From: Nitrospinota bacterium
Lineage (GTDB): Bacteria; Nitrospinota; Nitrospinia; UBA9942
Assembly: GCA_016200365.1 (NCBI GenBank)
Contig: JACQEW010000122.1
Location: 1-11,199 of the forward strand
Direction: 5' to 3'
Length of the DNA stretch: 11,199 bases
Shown: positions 6,331 through 11,199 of the stretch, in pieces
Layout: each line of letters begins with the position of its first letter
How positions within the stretch are numbered: the first letter of the stretch is position 1
Position numbers and translations under genes: made by a program
The notes under the pieces: generated by a model
Seen by the model: the letters and a program-made list of their open reading frames with translations, nothing else
Databases searched by the model: none
What the model was told of the DNA's origin: nothing

Positions 6331-6395
6331 AAAGGTCTATCCCCCCTTCCGGTATGCACAATAACCTCCCAAAATTTTTAATATGTAATTTTAGA

Positions 6396-6424
6396 TTGAC
6401 TTTTCGATCGAAAAATATTATAAA
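6396..6424 (+). promoter_or_regulatory. Candidate sigma70 promoter facing rimO
   Basis: TTGACT (6396-6401), 17-nt spacer, TATAAA (6419-6424). It lies about 280 nt before rimO and overlaps the palindrome at 6401-6414. AT-rich sequence gives such matches by chance, so this is tentative. Confidence 0.4.
6401..6414. promoter_or_regulatory. 14-bp perfect palindrome, possible operator
   Basis: TTTTCGATCGAAAA is its own reverse complement. It falls in the spacer of the plus-strand promoter candidate and in the transcribed leader of rpsU, about 55 nt after the predicted start of transcription. It could be a repressor site for the divergent region or a short hairpin in the leader. The binding protein is unknown. 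Confidence 0.45.
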
Positions 6425-6469
6425 TGTATACAAATAAGGAGCTTTTTAAAATAAAATTCTCAATTTATA

Positions 6470-6498
6470 AATATAATCCCTTATTTTCTTAATGTCAA
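6470..6498 (-). promoter_or_regulatory. Near-consensus sigma70 promoter of the rpsU-yqeY-dnaG-rpoD operon
   Basis: On the minus strand the consensus TTGACA (6498-6493) is followed by exactly 17 nt and TATATT (6475-6470), one base off the -10 consensus. Transcription would begin near 6463, leaving a leader of about 130 nt before rpsU. It is the best promoter match in the window and drives the gene for the sigma factor that would read it. Confidence 0.75.
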
Positions 6499-6596
6499 GA
6501 TATTTTTATTAATCAAGGATTTAGTAGATTTTAGCGAGTTTCCTATCCCCTATCCTATCAGGCTTATTCTTACATGTTTCCGGTTCCGTTAAACTG

Positions 6597-6605
6597 TGAT
6601 ATAAT
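6597..6605 (+). promoter_or_regulatory. Extended -10 promoter for rimO
   Basis: TGATATAAT gives a consensus TATAAT at 6600-6605 with the TGn extension. The -35 position is poor (TTTCCG with 17-nt spacing), as is usual for extended -10 promoters. Transcription would start near 6612, just before the repeat element that forms the rimO leader. Confidence 0.5.
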
Positions 6606-6618
6606 TTAAAGAAAATTT

Positions 6619-6690
6619 GACAGGATAACAGGATTAACTGGATATTTTAATTTCTTTATAATTCATCCTGTCTATCCTGTTAATCCTGTC
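6619..6690. repeat. Inverted ACAGGAT-word element in the rimO leader
   Basis: The left arm (6619-6643) carries GACAGGAT, AACAGGAT and a variant ACTGGAT. The right arm (6665-6690) carries ATCCTGTCT, ATCCTGTTA and ATCCTGTC. The arms are imperfect complements around an AT-rich centre of about 21 nt. The element ends 12 nt before the rimO start codon and leaves only AT-rich sequence with no Shine-Dalgarno motif. Confidence 0.75.
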
Positions 6691-6702
6691 TAAAAATAAT
6701 TT

Positions 6703-8076
6703 ATGAATAAAGCTTTTAAAAAGATTGGATTGGTGAGCCTCGGCTGCCCTAAGAATACAGTTGACAGCGAAATCGTTCTGGGTAATCTTATAAGCAAAGG
6801 ATATTCTATCACATCCGATGAGGCTGAGGCTGAGGTGATAGTGGTTAATACCTGCGGTTTTATCGCCTCGGCTAAGGAGGAATCCATAGACACCATCCTC
6901 GAGATGGCGGAATATAAAAAGAGCGGCAGATGTCAGAAGCTGATTGTCATGGGATGTCTGTCCCAGAGATATAAGGACGAAATTATTAAGGAGATACCGG
7001 AAATTGATTATCTCTTAGGTGCAGGTGATTTTAAAGGTGTAACAGAGATAATAGAATCTACCTCCCCTTTTTCCCCTCCTTACAAAGGAGGGGAAAAAGG
7101 GGAGGTAAGATTGCAAGTTGGAGAGCCTGTATTTGACCTTAACGAAAACATCCCTCGAATTTTAACCACCCCCAAATACACCGCTTATCTAAAGATCGCT
7201 GAAGGGTGTTCAAACCGCTGCTCCTTCTGTATTATACCGAAAATCCGCGGTACCTTTAAAAGCCGCTCTGCCGGCTCGATTTTTAGAGAGGCGGAAATGC
7301 TCGCAGGACAAGGGGTAAAGGAGATAAATTTAATATCACAGGATACTACTATGTATGGGGCGGATGCAGGCATGAAAAATGGTCTGTCAGAACTGCTTAA
7401 AGGGATGGTGAAGATTGACGGCATTAGATGGATACGGCTCTTATACTGCTACCCTGCATTCTTGAAGGATGACATGATAAACACCATTAAGGATGAGGAG
7501 AAGATATGTAAATATATAGACCTGCCGCTGCAGCATAGTCATGATGAGATATTAAAGAATATGATGCGACAGGAAAGGGAAACGGAGATAAGGGATTTGA
7601 TGGGGAAGATAAGAAAAATGATACCGGGTATTGCAATAAGGACAGCCTTTATTGTAGGATTTCCGGGAGAGGCAGACAGCCATTTCAAACATCTCTTAAA
7701 TTTTGTCAAAGAGATGCGGTTTGAACATCTCGGCGTTTTTACCTATTCGCAGGAAGAAGGTACAAAGGCAGCAGAGATGCCAGAACAGATACCCGAAGAT
7801 GTAAAAAAAGTCAGGAGAGATGCTATAATGAAAGAACAGAAAAAGGTCTCTCTGGAGATTAACAAAAGGTTTATTGGAACGACGCAGGATGTTCTTATAG
7901 AGGGGGCATCCGATGATAACGGGTTATTGATAAGCGGCAGGATGCAGACACAGGCTCCTGAGATTGATGGAGTTGTTTATATTGAAAGAAGTGATGTGAG
8001 TCCCGGTGACATTCTGCCCGTGAAAATTACAAAGGCAATGGAGTATGATTTGATAGGGGAGGCTAAAAAACAGTAA
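6703..8076 (+). CDS. rimO: Ribosomal protein S12 methylthiotransferase RimO
   Basis: Radical-SAM enzyme that adds a methylthio group to an aspartate of ribosomal protein S12. Order of domains in 457 residues: the UPF0004 N-terminal domain with cluster cysteines C15 (LGCPKN), C51 (NTCGF) and C85 (MGCLSQ); the radical SAM core with CX3CX2C at C169, C173 and C176 (CSNRCSFC); and a C-terminal TRAM domain (about 385-452). RimO rather than MiaB is indicated by GCPKNTVDSE, ISQDTTMYG, QHSHDEILKNMMR and the C-terminal ending. Residues about 119-135 are encoded by a perfect palindrome and look like an insertion between the N-terminal domain and the SAM core. ATG 6703 has no clear Shine-Dalgarno sequence because a repeat element precedes it. 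The stop codon TAA lies inside the next repeat element. Confidence 0.95.
   Translation: MNKAFKKIGLVSLGCPKNTVDSEIVLGNLISKGYSITSDEAEAEVIVVNTCGFIASAKEESIDTILEMAEYKKSGRCQKLIVMGCLSQRYKDEIIKEIPEIDYLLGAGDFKGVTEIIESTSPFSPPYKGGEKGEVRLQVGEPVFDLNENIPRILTTPKYTAYLKIAEGCSNRCSFCIIPKIRGTFKSRSAGSIFREAEMLAGQGVKEINLISQDTTMYGADAGMKNGLSELLKGMVKIDGIRWIRLLYCYPAFLKDDMINTIKDEEKICKYIDLPLQHSHDEILKNMMRQERETEIRDLMGKIRKMIPGIAIRTAFIVGFPGEADSHFKHLLNFVKEMRFEHLGVFTYSQEEGTKAAEMPEQIPEDVKKVRRDAIMKEQKKVSLEINKRFIGTTQDVLIEGASDDNGLLISGRMQTQAPEIDGVVYIERSDVSPGDILPVKITKAMEYDLIGEAKKQ
7059..7107. repeat. Perfect 23-bp-arm palindrome inserted in frame in rimO
   Basis: The arm 7059-7081 (beginning TACCTCCCC and ending CTCCTT) is the exact reverse complement of 7085-7107, around the 3-nt loop ACA. 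It encodes a segment close to SPFSPPYKGGEKGEV that matches no conserved RimO motif and keeps the reading frame. A 23-bp perfect stem within coding sequence cannot arise from codon constraints alone. Confidence 0.92.
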
Positions 8077-8130
8077 GCAGTATGAAGTAGGCAGTAGATA
8101 TTTTTCCTACTTACTGCCTACTGCTTACTG
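8071..8130. repeat. Inverted heptamer element, CAGTAAG family, copy 1
   Basis: The left arm is four heptamers (8071-8098: CAGTAAG, CAGTATG, AAGTAGG, CAGTAGA). The right arm is three (8110-8130: CTTACTG, CCTACTG, CTTACTG). The outer 12 bp at each end, 8071-8082 and 8119-8130, are exact complements. The rimO stop codon (8074-8076) is the TAA within the first heptamer. The element fills the gap to the next ORF. It is the same family as 10130-10202. Confidence 0.85.
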
Positions 8131-8137
8131 AGCTTTT

Positions 8138-8317
8138 ATGCAGGTTCTTTTTTACTATTCGGGTCTTGTTCTGCAAACAATGGGGTTTGCCACAATGCTG
8201 TATGTCTTTCTCCTCTTTTTTGGAAATACAAGAATGGGGGCGCTTCTTAATTTAAGTCTCGTTGGCATCGTAGAATTTTATACCGGCTATTATCTGACAA
8301 GGCTTTCAAGGAGGTAG
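8138..8317 (+). CDS. Small two-helix membrane protein, unknown function
   Basis: A 59-residue ORF from ATG 8138 to TAG 8315-8317. It has two hydrophobic stretches, about residues 4-28 (LFYYSGLVLQTMGFATMLYV) and 34-54 (GALLNLSLVGIVEFYTGYYL), joined by a short GNTR turn and ending in a basic tail LTRLSRR. I do not recognise the family. Support for it being real: it fills the space between rimO and cutA, its end carries the AAGGAGG that serves cutA, and its composition is that of an integral membrane protein. No ribosome binding site is visible because a repeat element ends 7 nt upstream. It may be translated with rimO or cutA. Confidence 0.6.
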   Translation: MQVLFYYSGLVLQTMGFATMLYVFLLFFGNTRMGALLNLSLVGIVEFYTGYYLTRLSRR

Positions 8318-8318
8318 A

Positions 8319-8681
8319 ATGCAGAAAACAGAGGACAGAGAACAGAAGACAGACTTTGTGGTGATATTTATCACTGCCGGCTCTATTGAAGAAGCCGAAA
8401 AGATTGGCAAAGGATTGGTAGAGGAGAAACTTGCAGCCTGTGCGAATATTATACAGCCTATAAAATCCATATTCTTCTGGGAAGGGAAGCTCTGTGAGGA
8501 AAAGGAAGCTCTTATGGTCGTTAAGAGCAAACCGGAATTGTTCAAACCGTTAATGGATTATGTAAAGAAGAACCACAGCTACAAAGTTCCTGAGATTATC
8601 GCAGTTCCGATAATAGACGGTTTGCCTGATTATCTGACATGGGTCGGCGAATCATGCAAAAAGGGAGAAACAAAGACCTGA
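8319..8681 (+). CDS. cutA: CutA-family divalent cation tolerance protein
   Basis: A 120-residue member of the CutA1 family, small trimeric proteins linked by genetics to copper/cation tolerance, with a debated role. After an unusual start MQKTEDREQKTD, the core FVVIFITAGSIEEAEKIGKG follows, then LVEEKLAACANIIQPIKSIF, FWEGKLCEEKEALMVVKSKP and HSYKVPEIIAVPIIDGLPDYL, all family hallmarks. CutA proteins usually begin just before the FVV strand, so residues 2-12 are extra and are encoded by a heptamer repeat. AAGGAGG (8308-8314) at the end of the preceding ORF is 4 nt from ATG 8319. The start codon is 1 nt past the upstream stop, so coupling is likely. Confidence 0.93.
   Translation: MQKTEDREQKTDFVVIFITAGSIEEAEKIGKGLVEEKLAACANIIQPIKSIFFWEGKLCEEKEALMVVKSKPELFKPLMDYVKKNHSYKVPEIIAVPIIDGLPDYLTWVGESCKKGETKT
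8322..8354 (+). repeat. Heptamer array forming the cutA N-terminus
   Basis: CAGAAAA, CAGAGGA, CAGAGAA and CAGAAGA (8322-8349), plus CAGAC, are in perfect 7-nt phase right after the cutA start codon. They encode QKTEDREQKTD. Only one arm is present; no inverted partner is seen nearby. Confidence 0.85.
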
Positions 8682-8684
8682 TTT

Positions 8685-8825
8685 AACCACAGAGACACAG
8701 AGGTCACAGAGGAAAACAAGAAGCAAGAAGTAAGAAGCCAGAAGCAAGATTTTTTTTCTTGCCTCTTGCATCTTGCCTCTTTTTTAATCTTTTTTTCTTT
8801 CTCTGTGTCTCCGTGCCTCTGTGGT
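8685..8825. repeat. Compound nested inverted element between cutA and the zinc-ribbon gene
   Basis: The outer arms are AACCACAGAGACACAGAGG (8685-8703) with more CACAGAGG after it, and the opposing CTCTGTG/CCTCTGTGGT block (8801-8825). Nested inside is a heptamer palindrome of AAGAAGC-type words (8725-8749) against TCTTGCC-type words (8757-8781), around a loop of seven T. The right inner arm is followed by T-rich sequence, so it could act as a terminator for cutA, although the inner stem has several mismatches. The first 19 nt are identical to 11176-11194. Confidence 0.8.
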
Positions 8826-8832
8826 AAATTTT

Positions 8833-8838
8833 TATAAT
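8833..8838 (+). promoter_or_regulatory. Possible -10 element for the zinc-ribbon gene
   Basis: An exact TATAAT lies 14 nt before ATG 8853. No convincing -35 is visible, as that position falls in the repeat arm. If used, the leader would be only about 8 nt, consistent with the lack of a Shine-Dalgarno motif. This is speculative. Confidence 0.3.
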
Positions 8839-8852
8839 TTCACATCAAAAAA

Positions 8853-9158
8853 ATGCTTGAGCAGAGAAGAACGGATAGGAGAAAAACGGGCAATCGAAGG
8901 CTGCGAATAGACCAGAGTTATAAGGAGCAAGGGAAGGAGAAGAGGATACATCAGGCAAGACGGAAAGATGAGAGGAGGAAAAAGCCCTCGGCTTCCGTTA
9001 CTTGCAGAGAATGCGGAACTCTGTTTCTGGTAACAAGGGAGATTTTTTACCAGGCGACCCGTGAGGGCAAGCCTATTCTGTGTCCTAATGGATGCAAAAA
9101 GGATAATACCAAGATTGCAAAGACAGCAGTGTTTATGATTGAGAGGGGTAAAAGATAG
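8853..9158 (+). CDS. Small basic protein with a C-terminal zinc-ribbon-like motif
   Basis: 101 residues, family not recognised. The first 48 residues are very rich in Arg, Lys, Asp and Glu (EQRRTDRRKTGNRRLR, RRKDERRKK), probably disordered or nucleic-acid binding. The C-terminal half has paired cysteines C51-X2-C54 and C77-X3-C81 (CREC, CPNGC), about 23 residues apart, as in a zinc ribbon. The second knuckle has three residues between its cysteines instead of two. No signal peptide or membrane segment is seen, so it is cytoplasmic. ATG 8853 has no Shine-Dalgarno motif, so the start is uncertain. It converges with the rmd-like gene, with 19 nt between stops and no terminator hairpin there. Confidence 0.7.
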   Translation: MLEQRRTDRRKTGNRRLRIDQSYKEQGKEKRIHQARRKDERRKKPSASVTCRECGTLFLVTREIFYQATREGKPILCPNGCKKDNTKIAKTAVFMIERGKR

Positions 9159-9177
9159 ATCCGTGCAGGATTGATGA

Positions 9178-10122
9178 TTAACGATTGGAAGTCTTTTCTC
9201 TCCAGTAGTCAAGCAGATCTCGAAGGGTCTTTTCAAAGGGTATTGCCGGTTTCCAACCGCTTATCATCTTAAATTTACTGCAATCACCTTTTAATATTTT
9301 AATATCTGCCGCTCTCATCTTAGAAGGGTCTTCTTTTATCTCGACAGATAATTTTGTAAAACCTAAAAGGGTATGGAGAATCCAGCGTATGGAATAAGCC
9401 CTTTCAGAGCATATATTATAGACATCGCCGCTTACGCCTTTTTCAAGGGCGAGATAGTATGCAGATACTATATCCCTCACATCGCTGAAATCTCTCTCTA
9501 CATCGAGATTGCCTGTATAGATAACAGGTTTTCTAATTCCGGATTCAATCTCTGCAATCTGCCTTGCAAAATCAGAGCAAACGAAATCATATCTCTGTCC
9601 TGGTCCTGTATGGTTAAAGGGTCTTACCCTGACTATATTCATGCCGTAGGTCTTAAAGCATGAATAGGACAAAAGGTCTGCGGCTGCCTTGCTTGCTGCA
9701 TAGGGGCTTAAAGGGTTCAAAAGGCATTCTTCGCTGATAGGTATATATCTGTCGGCTACAACACCGTATTCATCTGAAGAGCCTACAAACAATATATTAG
9801 AATCCAAGCCCGTCCCTCTTACTGCTTCTATAAGATTCATTGTCCCGTAAAAATTAATATCAAATGTCATTCTCGGATTCTTAAAAGAGTCGGGGGGAAA
9901 GGATATGCCCGATAAATTATATATCCGATGGGGTTTAATATCAGATACTATATTTTTGATACCGGCGGCATCTCTTATATCGCAATTAAAAATTTTTATC
10001 CTTTCTGAAGGTAACGCCTTGCCGGAATATGTGGTTCCAAATACCTCAAATCCTTTTTTAATTAAAAATTCCGATAGATGAGAGCCGACAAAGCCTGTAA
10101 TACCTGTGATAAGAACACGCAT
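9178..10122 (-). CDS. rmd: GDP-6-deoxy-4-keto-D-mannose reductase-like SDR enzyme (Rmd-type)
   Basis: Extended short-chain dehydrogenase of 314 residues, cytoplasmic. The NAD(P)-binding GITGFVG glycine motif is at residues 7-13. The catalytic serine region is SSDEYG (115-120), and the Y141-X3-K145 pair lies in SPYAASK. The blocks VRPFNHTGPGQ, DVERDFSDVRDIVSAYYLAL, GDVYNICSE and DPSKMRAADI are those of Rmd, which reduces GDP-4-keto-6-deoxy-D-mannose to GDP-D-rhamnose. The gmd gene just upstream makes that substrate. GDP-talose or GDP-fucose synthase activity cannot be excluded, but the motifs favour Rmd. No Shine-Dalgarno sequence precedes ATG 10122, because a heptamer element fills the 67-nt gap from gmd. 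Confidence 0.83.
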   Translation of the reverse strand: MRVLITGITGFVGSHLSEFLIKKGFEVFGTTYSGKALPSERIKIFNCDIRDAAGIKNIVSDIKPHRIYNLSGISFPPDSFKNPRMTFDINFYGTMNLIEAVRGTGLDSNILFVGSSDEYGVVADRYIPISEECLLNPLSPYAASKAAADLLSYSCFKTYGMNIVRVRPFNHTGPGQRYDFVCSDFARQIAEIESGIRKPVIYTGNLDVERDFSDVRDIVSAYYLALEKGVSGDVYNICSERAYSIRWILHTLLGFTKLSVEIKEDPSKMRAADIKILKGDCSKFKMISGWKPAIPFEKTLRDLLDYWREKTSNR

Positions 10123-10129
10123 AAAAAGT

Positions 10130-10202
10130 CAGTAAGCAGTAAGGAGTAAGCAGTAAAATATCTATTGCTTACTGCCTACTGCTTACTCCTTACTCCTTAC
10201 TA
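10130..10202. repeat. Inverted heptamer element, CAGTAAG family, copy 2
   Basis: The left arm is four heptamers (10130-10157: CAGTAAG twice, GAGTAAG, CAGTAAA). The right arm is five (10168-10202: CTTACTG, CCTACTG, CTTACTC twice, CTTACTA). The best pairing is a 17-bp perfect stem, 10139-10155 with 10177-10193. On the minus strand it encodes the last residues (HSKE) and the stop codon of gmd and then occupies the gap before rmd. Same family as 8071-8130. Confidence 0.87.
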
Positions 10203-11158
10203 TGTTTTAGTCTTTCCATATCCGCCTCTACCATCATTTCTATCAGATCCTTAAACGATACATGAGGCTCCCAGCCAAGCTCCCTCTTTGCTTTAGAACA
10301 GTCGCCGACCAGATGGTCTACTTCTGCCGGGCGAAAGAGGGCAGGATCTATGAAGACATAATCCTCCCACTTAAGCCCCAGATGTCCAAAGGCAATCTCT
10401 ACCAGCTGTTTTACAGAATGCTCTTTACCCGTAGCAATTACATAATCCGACGGCTCTTTCCGCTGGAGCATAAGCCACATCGCCCGTATATAATCCTTTG
10501 CATATCCCCAGTCTCTCTTTGCCTCAAGATTGCCAAGCCTGAGCTCTTTTGCCAGTCCCAGTTTTATTTTTGCTGCACCCTCTGTTATCTTTCTTGTAAC
10601 AAATTCCCTGCCCCGCCGCGGGGATTCATGATTGAAAAGTATGCCGGAGCAGGAAAATATATTATAGCTCTCTCTGTAGTTTACAGTTATCCAGTGTCCA
10701 TAGACCTTTGCCACCCCGTAGGGGCTTCTCGGATAAAAGGAGGTTTTTTCATTCTGGGGTATCTGCTGAACCTTTCCAAACATCTCGCTGCTGCTCGCCT
10801 GATAAAATTTAATATTTTTATTTATATGCCGTATTGCCTCGAGCATCCTTGTAACCCCAAGTGCGGTAAATTCTCCTGTGAGTATCGGCTGAGTCCACGA
10901 TGTTGGAACAAAGGATTGGGCAGCGAGGTTATATATCTCATCAGGCTCAAACTCCTTTATAGCGTCTATTATGGATAATTGGTCAAGGAGGTCTGCCTGT
11001 TTTAATTCGATTCTATCCTTGATATGGTCTATTCTTTCAAAACTCTCGGTAGAAGACCTCCTTACCATGCCCGCGACCTTATAACCCTTTTCCAATAAAA
11101 ATTCTGCCAGATACGAGCCATCCTGACCTGTAATACCTGTAATCAATGCCTTTTTCAT
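10190..11158 (-). CDS. gmd: GDP-mannose 4,6-dehydratase
   Basis: Converts GDP-D-mannose to GDP-4-keto-6-deoxy-D-mannose, the branch point to GDP-rhamnose, GDP-fucose and related sugars. 322 residues, normal for the family. The nucleotide-binding GITGQDG is at 8-14. The RRSST signature is at 33-37. The active site has SSSEMFG (122-128) and Y147-X3-K151 (SPYGVAK). The conserved FNHESPRRGREFVTRK (175-190) and the C-terminal RPAEVDHLVGD complete the pattern. AGGAGG lies 6 nt before ATG 11158. The last four codons and the stop are contributed by the heptamer element. It is the first gene of a gmd-rmd pair for a 6-deoxyhexose, most likely D-rhamnose, used in cell-surface glycans. Confidence 0.96.
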   Translation of the reverse strand: MKKALITGITGQDGSYLAEFLLEKGYKVAGMVRRSSTESFERIDHIKDRIELKQADLLDQLSIIDAIKEFEPDEIYNLAAQSFVPTSWTQPILTGEFTALGVTRMLEAIRHINKNIKFYQASSSEMFGKVQQIPQNEKTSFYPRSPYGVAKVYGHWITVNYRESYNIFSCSGILFNHESPRRGREFVTRKITEGAAKIKLGLAKELRLGNLEAKRDWGYAKDYIRAMWLMLQRKEPSDYVIATGKEHSVKQLVEIAFGHLGLKWEDYVFIDPALFRPAEVDHLVGDCSKAKRELGWEPHVSFKDLIEMMVEADMERLKHSKE

Positions 11159-11175
11159 ATATCCTCCTGTTTTTT

Positions 11176-11199
11176 AACCACAGAGACACAGAGGCACAG
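11176..11199. repeat. Edge of a second CACAGAGG-type element
   Basis: AACCACAGAGACACAGAGG (11176-11194) is identical to 8685-8703 and continues CACAG to the window end. Both copies follow a short T-run. The rest of the element lies outside the window, upstream of gmd. Confidence 0.8.

Noticed and set aside
6136..6382. Short GTG-started ORF in the rpsU leader running into rpsU out of frame (GGGAGG before GTG CAT ACC)
   Set aside because: It would end about 16 codons inside rpsU in another frame, and its residues show no pattern; the motif is probably chance in a G-rich leader.
8071..10202. Insertion-sequence ends or MITE termini at the inverted elements
   Set aside because: There are no flanking target duplications, no transposase, and the arms consist of internal tandem words rather than unique terminal repeats.
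10262..10978. Plus-strand ORF of 238 codons opposite gmd
   Set aside because: It is the complement of the conserved gmd coding sequence, and its translation has no recognisable domain.

Overview
The window reads as ordinary chromosome of a free-living, respiring anaerobic or microaerophilic Gram-negative bacterium, about 40-45% GC by eye. The gene repertoire (multi-haem c-type cytochromes, a sigma70/primase operon, RimO, a GDP-sugar pathway) and the general sequence style suggest an uncultured Nitrospirota- or deltaproteobacterium-like lineage. This is inference only: no 16S or other phylogenetic marker was analysed.

Layout. (1) 1-1749, plus strand: a three-gene cytochrome operon. It holds the 3' end of a cytochrome b561-type membrane protein fused to a dihaem cytochrome c (DHC) domain, then an SHP-type (DUF1924) monohaem cytochrome, then a separate periplasmic DHC. 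Together they look like a quinol-to-periplasm electron route: b561 to DHC to SHP. (2) 1873-6330, minus strand: the macromolecular synthesis operon rpsU-yqeY-dnaG-rpoD, followed by a tRNA with anticodon CAU. (3) 6331-6702: a divergent promoter region with a near-consensus sigma70 promoter for rpsU, two weaker candidates facing rimO and a 14-bp perfect palindrome. (4) 6703-9158, plus strand: rimO, a 59-residue two-helix membrane protein, cutA and a small basic zinc-ribbon protein. (5) 9178-11158, minus strand: gmd followed by an rmd-like reductase, together predicted to make GDP-D-rhamnose from GDP-mannose for surface polysaccharide.

The most unusual feature is not a gene. Almost every intergenic space holds a compact element made of degenerate 7-, 8- or 9-nt words in tandem. 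Most are arranged as two arms in opposite orientation around a short AT-rich centre. Examples lie at 1959-2040, 3821-3864, 6619-6690, 8071-8130, 8685-8825 and 10130-10202, with the edge of another at 11176-11199. Related material also sits inside coding sequence: a 72-nt double heptamer array in dnaG, a heptamer array forming the N-terminus of cutA, and a perfect 23-bp-arm palindrome inserted in frame in rimO. The elements also supply the stop codons of rimO and gmd, and they occupy the sites where ribosome binding sites would be expected before rimO, the small membrane ORF and rmd. This resembles in principle the heptameric STRR repeats of cyanobacteria and the in-frame palindromic elements of Rickettsia, but the sequences here are different.

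The genes themselves belong mostly to recognised families. Uncertain points are the tRNA identity (Met or lysidine-modified Ile), the specificity of the rmd product, and the functions of the 59-residue membrane protein and the zinc-ribbon protein.
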